The position numbers were made by a program, and so were the translations under genes. A stretch of DNA of 64,000 bases from Phaseolus vulgaris (lineage: Eukaryota; Streptophyta; Magnoliopsida; Fabales; Fabaceae): assembly GCF_000499845.2 (NCBI RefSeq), contig NC_023749.2, forward strand, positions 1,273,030 to 1,337,029. Direction: 5' to 3'. Under the pieces are notes generated by a model. It did not search any database. It was not told where the DNA came from and saw only the letters and a list, made by a program, of their open reading frames with translations. Positions 12,495 through 23,079 of the stretch are shown here, one piece after another (positions within the stretch are counted from its first letter, which is position 1; each line of letters opens with the position of its first letter).

Positions 12495-15400
12495 ATGGCT
12501 AGTGCTGCAGTTATTGGACTCAGTGGAGGGAAGAGATTGTTGAGTTCATCTTATCATTACTCTGATATTATAGAAAAGCTTTCTTATGGAAGTGATTTTG
12601 GATCCACACACTATCAGATTGTTTCAACAAAATCTGTGATAGTTGCCAAGAAGTCATCCAACTACACTCCAACTTTTCCAGCACCGAACCGGCAGAATCA
12701 GTCCATTAAGGTTCTTAAGGAGATTGTTGATGATGCTGCTACCGTTGCGGATGCATGGTTTCAGAGTTTGAGTTCTAATGACTTGGAAGTGGAAAGCTCT
12801 GAAATGGGTTATTCTGTGGAGGCTCTTCTTTTGCTGCAGAAGTCAATGCTGGAAAAGCAATGGAGCCTTTCCTTTGAAGGGGAAGGGGTAACAGAACATT
12901 CTAGTAAAGAAAAAAACTGCAGGAAAGTGGCAGCGGTGACCTGTTCTGGGGTGTCTGCAAGGCAAAGAAGAATGAATGCCAAGCGGAAGACCGCGGTTAA
13001 AACCGGTGGTGCTGTGCAGCTGAAGTCCAAGATCAGTCCAGAGCTGCTTCAAAACCGTTTGAAGGGCTATGTGAAAGGAGTAGTGAGTGAGGAATTGCTC
13101 TCTCATGCACAAGTTGTAAGCCTATCAGAGAAAATCAAAGTTGGGCTTTCCTTAGAGGAGCATAAATCCAGGTAATTCCATAATTGGTTGATTTGATTGA
13201 TCCTATGATTAACAAAAGTGATGAAGAATTTCTTCATTTTATAGTCTGCCTGTTAGCTTCCACATTATGTAATTGTTACTTTGCTAGTGTCTTTTTGTGT
13301 TAAACAGTGCAGTGCTTTTAAGATTATCTGGATCACTTGCATGGAAGTTTTGGTACTGAAGTTTTAAACCTTATTTTTTCAACCTTTTATTTGAATCATG
13401 CTAATCTTAAAGGGGAATTAGTAATTAATAATGCAAAAAAAGGTAAAGATGATTCTAGTCTGCTTTTGTTCTTTGCAACTTGTTCTGTAAAGGTATCATT
13501 TTAACAGTTTCATTTTCTTATAACAACCCTGCTGTGCTCAATGCCATAACCTTGGTTTTCTTGACAGGTTTATGTTTCATATAGTGCATATGTTATGACT
13601 TTATTACAAGTTGAACACAGAGAACCAATTTTGAATTTCTTTTACCTTGTTTAATTAATGAAACTCAAATATTTCCTTCCCAGCAGCTTTCAACAGCTTA
13701 TAGCTGGGGATAGAGGCAGAAATGTTTCTGTTAAGAATTGGCTTAGGTTGTAGAAAAGGTTATATAAATCATTAATCACGTATCCACTTCTTATAAAGTT
13801 ATAACATAATAGTCTTTTCTGATGAAAAATTTCATTCTTCAGGGTACTTTTTATTTTATGTGTCTTCATAGAAATGCTAGCAATCATTTTTTGACTTGGC
13901 TTCCATTGGTTATGGTTTTACCTCAAAGAGAATGATAACTGACTGAAACCTTTTATATGAGTTTCAGGATGAAGGAGAGACTAGGATGTGAACCCTCTGA
14001 CGATGAAATTGCAACTTCATTGAAGATTTCTAGTACTGAACTACGAGAAAAAATGCTAGAGTGCTCTCTGGCAAGAGAAAAGTTGGCTATGAGCAATGTT
14101 CGCTTAGTGATGTCTATTGCTCAAAGATATGAAAACGCTGGTACAGAAATGGGTGACCTTGTTCAGGTGATTATAAACATAGCTCCGTTTCACATCCGAT
14201 TGGTTCTGCTCCTTTCTCTGCTGTAAAATACTCATCTTATTTTCTCTCTAGGGTGGCTTGATTGGACTACTTCGTGGTATTGAGAAGTTTGATTCTTCAA
14301 AAGGGTTTAAGATTTCAACTTACGTTTACTGGTGGATACGTCAGGTGAGGTTTTACATGTTTTCTTCTAGACTCTCCTTCTATATGGTTGTTTATCAGAC
14401 ATCCTTATCATAGTTGTTCTTTACACAGATGTCATAAGATTCATCCAATTTATTCATTTAAATCAATAGAAAGAAAAACAGCATACTAGAAAATATTGTC
14501 ATGAAATTTCTTAGAAGGGTATTATGAAACTTTTATTTTGTAGTCAGTATTAAATCTCTGGCAGTTCTTGCACTCATAATGTTTGAATCTGGGTGTCTTT
14601 GATCAGTTTCACATGTTGGGGATTGTTATTGTTGTTGGGTATGATTAATCAGCTTCACCAATTGGGTGTTATTGTTATTGCTGAACCAATCAAGTCAAAA
14701 TTTTAGGTGTAGAGAATGCATCTTCTTCATCATTTTGATCCCTTTCCATTAGAATCCTATATGATTGTGCTGTTTACATCTCAAATTTGTCCAATCACCA
14801 TGGACACTGTTTTTCTGCTGACAGGGTGTTTCAAAAGCCTTAATTGAGAATTCAAGAACATTAAGATTGCCTGCTCATTTGCATGAGAGATTATCTTTAA
14901 TCCGCAATGCAAAGCTTAGACTAGAAGAGAGAGGCATTACTCCAACTATTGATGTAAGTCTGTATCAAATTTTAAAAAATTTCTAGATATTGGTACACCT
15001 GCCTGAACTGTTTCCTTCTTTTGCAGAGGATTGCACAGCACCTTAACATGTCTCAAAAGAAAGTCAGAAATGCTACTGAGGTAACAAACCATTGAGAATT
15101 ACACGATCCTCATACTTGGTACATGTAATGTCTCTGCACTCTCTATTCTCCACTTGTTCACCATGTCTCTACACTCTCTATTGCAGGCAATCAGCAAAAC
15201 TATCTCGCTTGATAGAGAAGCATTCCCCTCTCTGAATGGTCTACGAGGAGACACTCATCATAGTGTAAGATCTAATACCTTTCTACTGATTCCTCCGTCA
15301 AGGAGAAGATCATAAGAACTACTTATTTTTTGCCTTCTGTTTTCTTTTTCTCAAGAATACCCATTATCTCATTGGTGTTTTATGCTTTCCTCTCCCAGTA

Positions 15401-16241
15401 CATTGCAGATAATCGCGTTGAGAACATCCCCTGGGAGGGAGTAGATGAGTGGGCATTAAAGGTATTCAGGAAAACATTTTGATTGAAACTTGACTTAATT
15501 TCAAAGCATAGGCATTTCATTGTTGGCCTGCAGAAAACTGTTTTAATGTCTGTTATCCTTCAATGCTGTGTTTGCTGGTTCTCTTTTAAGCATATGTATA
15601 TTGATTTGAAGTCATTGGATAATGACAAAAAATTCTCATAACAGGGATGATATATTGACAACCTGCTCCACTATACAACCTGTAATTTGTTGTCATTTTA
15701 TAGAAAATAAATTGAAATTTTAGATAAAGAAAGAATGTTGTATATGGAACAAAGTTGTATACCGGATCAAGATTGTCAATGTATCATTTTTCATAACTTT
15801 AATAGTTGAAAACATGATGATTATGTAGACATTCAAATGCTATAAACTTCCATGATGATTAATACCAGTTGTAAATATTCACAGGATGAAGTGAACAGAC
15901 TCATCAATGTGACCCTTAAGGAACGAGAGAGAGAAATTATTCGACTTTATTATGGACTGGGTAAAGAATGTCTTACATGGGAAGACATTAGTAAAAGGTG
16001 AGTTCAACCTCCATTTTCTTTCACTTCTTTTCTTAAATGGCCATACCAACCAAAGTTTATACCATATTTGATGCATCCTAAAGCATAAGCTTTTGCAACC
16101 CACTGATTACTGTTCTTGTGTTGTATCTGAAGGATGGGTTTATCAAGAGAAAGAGTAAGGCAAGTTGGGCTTGTTGCATTGGAGAAACTAAAACATGGTG
16201 CAAGGAATAGAGAATTGGAGGCCATGCTATTGAAACATTAA
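12495..16241 (+). CDS. SIG1: Plastid RNA polymerase sigma factor SIG1 (SigA)
   Basis: Nuclear-encoded sigma-70 factor that directs the plastid-encoded RNA polymerase to chloroplast promoters. Nine coding exons: 12495-13171, 13968-14166, 14252-14344, 14825-14953, 15027-15080, 15187-15264, 15399-15461, 15885-15997, 16133-16241; all junctions keep frame and give 504 aa, close to Arabidopsis SIG1. Exon 1 encodes a plastid-targeting and variable N terminus ([19 protein letters not shown] is SIG1-type). Region 2 covers about residues 262-335 ([19 protein letters not shown], then [12 protein letters not shown]), region 3 has [11 protein letters not shown], and region 4 has the helix-turn-helix [20 protein letters not shown] near the C terminus. 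A 5' UTR intron probably lies between about 12190 and 12391 (acceptor TTTTATCAG). Likely light-regulated; a G-box lies upstream. Confidence 0.96.
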
Positions 16242-16990
16242 ATTTGGACTCATCACAGAAATTTGATACAATGTATATATACAGAGCGGAAGAATGTACC
16301 TAGAAATTTCACTTCCTCATTCAAAAAGAGGACAACGATATAAGGGAACATCCAAGATTTGTAAATCCCCTTTCAAATATGGTTTTAGTACCAATGAATA
16401 TGGGTAATTTTGGTTTTAGGCAAATTCTCCCTACACAAAATAATGCTCCCTAAACCCTAAATATACCCTACATAATTTTAAGTTTTTGAAAATGCTTTTC
16501 ATTTTTAAATGAAAATTTGGAATTGTAGACAATACATTTTGAAAAAGTAGATTTCAAAGAGATTATTGTGTTCCAGAAATAAACATTCTAAAACAAAAAT
16601 CAAAATAACATTTTGGATAAAAAATTCCGTATTGAAAAACAAAATATTTCAGAAAAGAGAATCCAAAATATATTTTATTTTATATGTACTCCATTTTATT
16701 TTTTCATACTGAAATTGGATGTTGTGTCTTTTCATACTGAAATTGGATGTTTGATATGGTGTTAACACTCCAAAAATGTTGTTGAGTTCTTAAAAATTTC
16801 ATTGCATTTTTTATAATAGTTTTTATGTATTTAGAAACGTTAAATGAATAATTTTTCACGTTTCATATGTGTAGAAACATATCACATCATTAATAGATAA
16901 TGACAGAAATCGTTTTAAAAAAACTAAATTTATAGAAATAAAAATAAAATAAAAAAAACTGAAAAATCGTGAATAAAGGTATAATAATGT
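16242..16990. other. SIG1 3' flank and AT-rich intergenic sequence
   Basis: 3' UTR-like sequence for about 150 bases, then AT-rich DNA with weak matches to the palindromic repeat style seen near 10500 (for example ATTTTGGATAAAAAATTCCG near 16610). No gene. Confidence 0.4.
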
Positions 16991-16999
16991 TAGTTTGGT

Positions 17000-17223
17000 G
17001 GGTAAATTCTCTATCTAACACCATTTACACTTTTATTTCTCCTATATAGGATTCTTTTGTTTTTATTTCTTTTTGTAACACCTTTTATAATCATGTTAAT
17101 TTCAAGTAAAAGTATGCTAGATAGGAAAATAAAAACAAAAGAGTATTATATAAGGAAATAAAAACAAAAGGGTGTTAGATAGAGAAATAAAAGTGTAAAT
17201 GGTGTTAGATAAGAAATTTACCC
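17000..17223. mobile_element. Hairpin MITE, probably Mutator-like, old
   Basis: A 224-bp near-complete inverted repeat. The left arm starts GGGTAAATTCTCTATCTAAC and continues through CACCATTTACACTTTTATTT; the right arm is its complement and ends AATTTACCC. Inner arms also pair (CTTTTGTTTTTATTT and its complement). Flanks TAGTTTGGT (16991-16999) and TAACTTGGT (17224-17232) agree at 7 of 9 positions, consistent with a decayed 9-bp Mutator-type target duplication. No coding capacity. Confidence 0.8.
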
Positions 17224-17232
17224 TAACTTGGT

Positions 17233-18252
17233 TAACGAGGTTCTTTAAAAAAAAAGATAAAGGAAGATAAAAGTGTTAAAAAAATATTTATTTGAAAAGG
17301 TTAAGTTTAAGATTATTCAAATTGGTATTTTAAAACTAAGAATTTAAGTGAACGTAAATAGTCATTTGATTGCATAATTATTATACCAAATTTATTTTAT
17401 GTGTTCTTATTTTTTAAATATCTTTTTGCTGTTGTGTTTTTTTATTATAGATATTGTATTATAAATTTGTAATAATTATAATTTTATTGAATTAATATAA
17501 AAGGTAAATTTATTAAATGTCATTATAAATTTTACTAGATATTTCTATTTATACATGCTTTAAAAACAAAAAAAGTAATTTACACTCTCAGTACAAGTTA
17601 TATGAGAGAAAAAAACAATGAATTAGAGATAATGAATTATCTGGTATACTATTAGAGAAAATAATGAATTTAAATACATGCATATTGTAAGAAATTGATT
17701 TTTCTTCTTTTTTAAATTCAAATTTTCATTTTAAATTAAATAACTATCATAAAAACGAAATGTCTTATACATGTAAATATTAAACATTTATAAATTCTCA
17801 ACAAAATAAATACTCTAATATTATATTAAAAATAAAATTTAAGTCTAATTTAATATTTGAAATATACTCATTATATATTATATAATATTTTATCCTTTTT
17901 CACCTTAATAAATGATCCACTCTCGATCAGACCTATTAAAGATATATTTAAATAAACTTACATCTGAAGCTATTGACTTTCAAAAATAAAATTTGATCCA
18001 AAAAAAGTGGTACCAGTTTAAATAAAGTATTCTTTAATCTAGCTTCTTGCTCTCTCTATTTGTTTATGCTACCCATTTTTATTCAACACACCACTTTTTT
18101 TTTAATATTTTGAAATAATCCTCCACAAGCTTTCAACTAATCTTGGAAATGGGTTTAATTCAATTTTTAAGATTATGATTTGGTTATATATTAATTTATT
18201 TCATACAATATATAATGAAATAACTCAACTGATGATTAATTTAAATTCGGTC
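17233..18252. other. AT-rich intergenic sequence
   Basis: Low-complexity AT-rich DNA with no open frame of interest and no repeat that I could delimit. Confidence 0.4.
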
Positions 18253-18257
18253 CATTT

Positions 18258-18810
18258 TGTACCGGTCGGTACCGGACGACCGCATGATACTCACGGCAAA
18301 ATCATCACAAAACCCTGCGTCTTATACGACTCTTCGTCCTTCCATTACCTCTAGCCGGACGACCGAATGGTTTATGTCGAATAAATCTAATTTTATCCTG
18401 AACGTGGCTACACGTGTAGAAAAGAGCAGTTATAACAACCATTGAATAAGTCAAAACACGTTCTCTAGATCACTTCCCTGGTTTTCAGGAAACCACCAGG
18501 CACGACCCAAAATCCACTAAGCATGTCTCTAACCATCAACTAATTGGCCCACATGGCCAAGGCCCAGGTCAACCTCTTAAAGGGACTTCTGAAAAAGGGG
18601 GAAAGGTACGTTTTCCATACCATCAGAGAATTCTCACTTGAGCACCATCGCTGACTTGAGCGTCGGAGTGCAATCGCAGGTACCCCCGCCGACCGACCGA
18701 AGCACGCGAAGAGAAAGAAGACTTGAAGAATAGGACAACCAAGAGTGAAGAAGACACCTTGTATCGACGTGGATCAACATTACTCAGTCCCCAATATCCA
18801 TACAGGTACA
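18258..18810 (+). repeat. 5' LTR of the gag-only retrotransposon
   Basis: 553 bp, TG...CA ends. Differs from the 3' LTR at 18369 and at the adjacent pair 18576-18577. It contains ACACGTGT near 18411 and the GAGCGTCGGAGTG / GGTACCCCC block also seen in the solo LTR at 7986. Confidence 0.96.
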
Positions 18811-18811
18811 A

Positions 18812-18830
18812 TTGGCGCCCACCGTGGGAC
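18812..18830 (+). other. Primer-binding site, probably tRNA-Lys
   Basis: TTGGCGCCCACCGTGGGAC begins two bases after the 5' LTR. The TGG start complements a tRNA CCA end. The following bases match the 3' end of plant tRNA-Lys as I remember it, with about one mismatch; the tRNA identity is from memory and should be checked. Confidence 0.7.
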
Positions 18831-18874
18831 CGAGTAATCATTATTCCCAGACCCAAAGATCCCAACGCTTGAAG

Positions 18875-19975
18875 ATGGGATCAACAACAAACAACAACAA
18901 TGATATCTCCGAAGAGCATAGGACCATACTCCAAACCCTCCAGATTCAGATGCAGGAGTTACTCCAAAAAGGAGTTATCGACCAACTTCGCCAGGATGAA
19001 GAAAGGAAAAGGCGAGAAGAAGAGCGTCAGCAACACGCAGAAGAGATAGCCCAATTGAAGGAACAGAACAAGAGATTGCTGGACAGACTCGAACAATCTG
19101 AACGCGAAGCGCATTCGCGTGCACCTTCTCCACCACCGTTCCAATCAAGAACAAAAACAGTAGCCCAGACTACACCTCACATGTCACTCATTCAAAACAC
19201 CCATCAGAGTGTAAAGCCAGTAACTCCAAACAAGGTAACAAACCCGAGAGGCCATCCGTTCGCTGACGACATCATAGCCACTCCTCTCCCTGACAAGTGG
19301 AGGGGTTTAACGATAAATCTTTATGACGGCTCTACAGATCCGGACGAACATCTGAATATCTTTAGAACTCAAATGACCCTTTACACGACCGACCGAACGG
19401 TATGGTGTAAAGTCTTCCCCACCTCTCTCAGGGAAGGCCCCCTTGGATGGTTTTCTGACCTTCCACCCAATTCCATCACAAGCTTCGACGCCTTGGAATT
19501 GAAGTTCACAACGCAATATGCCACAAGTAGACATCATCGGACGTCCTCCATGTCCCTTCTAAATGTCAAACAAGAGAGGGGGGAATCATTGAGAACATTC
19601 ATGAACAGATTTAGTAAAGTGTGTACGAGCATTCGTAACCTTAATCCAGAAATAGCCATGCATCATTTGGTCTCGGCCATACTACCGGGGAGGTTCACCG
19701 AAAGCCTTATCAAACGGCCTCCGTGCGATATGGACGAATTAAGAACAAGAGCAACAAAATTCATGCAAATCGAAGAACACATTGATTACCACCAACGGTT
19801 CAAAGCTGTCGGATTCGGAGCCCTTAAAGACCAAACTCCAAGCAAAGAAAGGAAAGTCGAAAACGAACGAACCATCCGAACCACTCTAAGGTCCGACCGG
19901 AACAGAGGAGGCCGAATCCCCAGGTTTAACAGTTACACCCCTTTTGACTGTGCCGAGAGGACGAGCCCTAGATGA
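18875..19975 (+). CDS. gag: Retrotransposon gag protein (capsid region), frame-broken near its end
   Basis: Encodes the structural protein that packages retroelement RNA. From the ATG at 18875 the frame runs 366 codons. A charged coiled-coil region (about residues 25-90) is followed by a retrotransposon gag domain (about 140-320) with WRGLTINLYDGSTDPDEH and a Tat-type LLNVKQERGESLRTFMNRF. The frame stops at 19975. The expected zinc-knuckle region instead lies in another frame at about 19944-20115 (CQYHRNFGHTTEGC), so a small indel or a programmed shift separates them. After the knuckle the sequence runs directly into the hairpin array with no protease or polymerase domain. The frame also opens upstream into the PBS, but with no ATG. 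Confidence 0.88.
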   Translation: MGSTTNNNNDISEEHRTILQTLQIQMQELLQKGVIDQLRQDEERKRREEERQQHAEEIAQLKEQNKRLLDRLEQSEREAHSRAPSPPPFQSRTKTVAQTTPHMSLIQNTHQSVKPVTPNKVTNPRGHPFADDIIATPLPDKWRGLTINLYDGSTDPDEHLNIFRTQMTLYTTDRTVWCKVFPTSLREGPLGWFSDLPPNSITSFDALELKFTTQYATSRHHRTSSMSLLNVKQERGESLRTFMNRFSKVCTSIRNLNPEIAMHHLVSAILPGRFTESLIKRPPCDMDELRTRATKFMQIEEHIDYHQRFKAVGFGALKDQTPSKERKVENERTIRTTLRSDRNRGGRIPRFNSYTPFDCAERTSPR

Positions 19976-20115
19976 AGCACTACAAACGGACTTAATCCCG
20001 GCATTGAAGCAGTATCAAACACCTCCGAATGCAGATACTGCTAGGCGTTGTCAATACCATCGGAATTTCGGTCACACGACCGAAGGATGTCATGCGTTAA
20101 AGGATAAAATTGTGC
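19976..20115 (+). pseudogene. Gag zinc-knuckle remnant in a shifted frame
   Basis: The frame 19944-20231 contains a C-x2-H...H-x4-C nucleocapsid-like motif at about 20048-20090, typical of the end of Tat-lineage gag, followed by HALKDKI. It is offset from the main gag frame and is cut short by the repeat array. Without a frameshift it would not be translated as part of gag. Confidence 0.7.
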
Positions 20116-20121
20116 CTCGTT

Positions 20122-21423
20122 ATGCCTCGTCCGGCATCAGAATTATTCAGCATTTATGCCACGTTCGGCATCCGAATTTCTCAATTTTATGCCTCGTTCG
20201 GCATCTGGATTATTACCTTAGCGTAATCTGAATCATATATGCCACGTTCGGCATCCGAATTCTTCACTTATGTTATGCCTCGTTCGGCATCTGAATTATA
20301 TATGCCACGTTCGGCATCATAATTATTCACATTTATGCCACGTTCGGCATCAGAATTTCTCAATTTTATGCCTCGTTCGGCATCTGGATTATTACCTTAG
20401 CGTAATCTGAATCATTTATGCCACGTTTGGCATCAGAATTTCTCAATTTTATGCCTCGTTCGGCATCTGGATTATTACCTTAGCGTAATCTGAATCATAT
20501 ATGCCACGTTCGGCATCCGAATTCTTCACTTATGTCATGCCACGTTCGGCATCTGAATCACTTATGCCACGTTCGGCATCAGAATTATTCACATTCATGC
20601 CACGTTCGGCATCAGAATTTCTCAATTTTATGCCTCGTTCGGCATCTGGATTATTACCTTAGCGTAATCTGAATCATATATGCCACGTTCGGCATCCGAA
20701 TTCTTCACTTATGTTATGCCTCGTTCGGCATCTGAATCATATATGCCACGTTCGGCATCAGAATTATTCACATTTATGCCACGTTCGGCATCAGAATTTC
20801 TCAATTTTATGCCACGTTCGGCATCTGGATTATTACCTTAGCGTAATCTGAATCATATATGCCACGTTCGGCATCCGAATTCTTCACTTATGTTATGCCT
20901 CATTCGGCATCTGAATCATATATGCCACGTTCGGCATCAGAATTATTCACATTTATGCCACGTTCGGCATCAGAATTTCTCAATTTTATGCCTCATTCGG
21001 CATCTGGATTATTACCTTAGCGTAATCTGAATCATTTATGCCACGTTCAGCATCAGAATTATTCACATTTATGCCACGTTCGGCATCAGAATTTCTCAAT
21101 GTTATGCCTCGTTCGGCATCTGAATCATATATGCCACGTTCGGCATCAAAATTATTCACATTTATGCCACGTTCGGCATCAGAATTACTCAATTTTATAC
21201 CTCGTCCGGCATCAGAATTATCTATTAATTCATTAACCGTTCGTTCGGCCAGAATATATAACGAATTATAGCTTCAACGTTATTCACCAACCTTGGTCAG
21301 AAATCGAAATAATTTATGCCTCGTTCGGCATCAGAATTATTCAGAATTATTTATGCCTCGTCCGGCATCAGAATTATCTTATTACTTTAAGATAATCAGA
21401 ATTATTTATGCCTCGTCCGGCAT
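20122..21423 (+). repeat. Tandem hairpin array with 179-bp higher-order unit
   Basis: About 34 copies of a 16-base inverted repeat, ATGCC-(A/T)CGTTC-GGCAT and close variants, separated by short AT-rich spacers such as AGAATTTCTCAATTTT. The marker CGTAATCTGAATCAT occurs at 20222, 20401, 20484, 20663, 20842 and 21021. Four of the five intervals are exactly 179 bases and one is 83, so the array has a higher-order period with one shortened unit. Variant stems (CGTCC, CATTC, CGTTCAGC) cluster toward the edges. It lies where pol would begin. Confidence 0.95.
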
Positions 21424-21928
21424 CAGAATTATCTATTAATTCGTTAACCGATCGTTCGTCAAGAATATATAACGAATTATAACATCAAAGTTATATCATT
21501 ACAATTGTTCACCAACCTTGGTCAGAAATTCAATCAATTTATTCATTAACCGTTCATTCGGTCGAGGTTATATAACTACGGCTATCCAAATCATAAACTT
21601 CTTCAAACTTGGATCCATGCTCACAACAATCTCTGCATCATAAACACGAAGGTAAGAAACATATACGCTATTTGCCGAACGACCGCAAGAAGGAGGTGCT
21701 CCCCATTTAATGGAATGGAATGGAAATTTTGTGCTTCCATCGGCATTATAGAATAGATTCCGGCCGTCCATCTCGACAAACACTTAAAAACAAAAAGGCA
21801 GCAAAAGCAGCAAAGCGTACATTCTCCGAACGACTGGATAACGACACCCAACCTACCGGGATACTCAGGTACGTGTTATAAAAATATAAATGTTTCGGCG
21901 GTCGACACGAGTCCAAATATTTGACAAG
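21424..21928 (+). other. Internal non-coding region of the retrotransposon
   Basis: Starts with a repeat of AGAATATATAACGAATTATA (near 21251 and 21462) and CACCAACCTTGGTCAGAAAT (near 21286 and 21511). The remainder to 21928 has no coding signal and probably corresponds to 3' untranslated sequence of the parental element. Confidence 0.6.
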
Positions 21929-22086
21929 TCTTATACGACTCTTCGTCCTTCCATGACCTCGAGCCTGGGGGGCAAGTGTACCGGTCGGCACCGGACGACC
22001 GCAGGATACTCATGGTAAAGTCATCACAAAACCCTGCGTCTTAGACGACTCTTCGTCCTTCCATGACCTCGAGCCTGGGGGGCAAG
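21929..22086 (+). repeat. Tandem PPT plus partial U3 duplication next to the 3' LTR
   Basis: GAGCCTGGGGGGCAAG, containing a G6 polypurine tract, occurs at 21961-21976 and again at 22071-22086. Each is followed by TGTACCGGTCGG. The 110-bp unit 21977-22086 thus looks like an extra U3 start plus a second polypurine tract. The real 3' LTR starts at 22087. The block before each tract (GACTCTTCGTCCTTCCAT) is also present inside both LTRs. Confidence 0.92.
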
Positions 22087-22639
22087 TGTACCGGTCGGTA
22101 CCGGACGACCGCATGATACTCACGGCAAAATCATCACAAAACCCTGCGTCTTATACGACTCTTCGTCCTTCCATTACCTCTAGCCGGACGACCGAATTGT
22201 TTATGTCGAATAAATCTAATTTTATCCTGAACGTGGCTACACGTGTAGAAAAGAGCAGTTATAACAACCATTGAATAAGTCAAAACACGTTCTCTAGATC
22301 ACTTCCCTGGTTTTCAGGAAACCACCAGGCACGACCCAAAATCCACTAAGCATGTCTCTAACCATCAACTAATTGGCCCACATGGCCAAGGCCCAGGTCA
22401 ACCTACTAAAGGGACTTCTGAAAAAGGGGGAAAGGTACGTTTTCCATACCATCAGAGAATTCTCACTTGAGCACCATCGCTGACTTGAGCGTCGGAGTGC
22501 AATCGCAGGTACCCCCGCCGACCGACCGAAGCACGCGAAGAGAAAGAAGACTTGAAGAATAGGACAACCAAGAGTGAAGAAGACACCTTGTATCGACGTG
22601 GATCAACATTACTCAGTCCCCAATATCCATACAGGTACA
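22087..22639 (+). repeat. 3' LTR of the gag-only retrotransposon
   Basis: 553 bp, same ends and nearly the same sequence as the 5' LTR, followed directly by the target duplication CATTT. Confidence 0.96.
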
Positions 22640-22644
22640 CATTT

Positions 22645-23079
22645 ATTAATGAATCCAAATTTAGTAAAGTTTAACTTATTTAATTTAAATTGGGTGTGAA
22701 CTCTATTTTTAGAGTGTCAATGTCCTTTTCACTGTCTCTTCTCCGTCCAAACTTTCTCGTGCGAACTCCGAGTATAATTGAATGCATAACTTTTAAAATA
22801 ATTAATTAATTCATAAATCATAAAGAAACGCTAATCCTCAAACAATATTTACATTTCTTTATGTTATATTTATTTAGGATAAATTGTATTTTATATTTTT
22901 AGAGGTGTAACACGAGGATTGTCACTAGTACTATTTTCTCGTCAAAATGCGCTTAATCCAAGATTCTCTAATAGGATCCACGTGGCAGTATTATTCTATT
23001 TTAAATAATAATAAGGTTGAAAGAGGAGAGAGTGTGTGAAGTAAGAGATACTATTATATTCTATTTCCGATCGGCTTAT
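22645..23079. other. Intergenic sequence downstream of the retrotransposon
   Basis: AT-rich DNA with no gene and no delimitable repeat; continues the sequence interrupted at 18252. Confidence 0.4.

Larger units (their letters stand above)
18258..22639 (+). mobile_element. Gag-only Ty3/gypsy (Tat-like) LTR retrotransposon, complete ends
   Basis: A 4,382-bp element bounded by the 5-bp target duplication CATTT (18253-18257 and 22640-22644). The LTRs (18258-18810 and 22087-22639) are both 553 bp, start TGTACCGG and end GGTACA; by eye they differ at only three positions, so the insertion is young. A primer-binding site follows the 5' LTR and G-rich polypurine tracts precede the 3' LTR. The only coding sequence is gag. 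No protease, reverse transcriptase, RNase H or integrase is present; a tandem array of small hairpins occupies 20122-21423. It is therefore non-autonomous and would depend on proteins from a related full-length element. Confidence 0.96.

Noticed and set aside
21038..21271. Open frame encoding a repeated MPRSASE peptide
   Set aside because: It is a by-product of translating the tandem hairpin array. It has no continuity with gag and spans only part of the array.
20122..21423. Regular short repeats that resemble a CRISPR array
   Set aside because: Spacers are themselves repeated, stems are 5 bases, and the array lies inside a plant LTR retrotransposon; no CRISPR biology applies.
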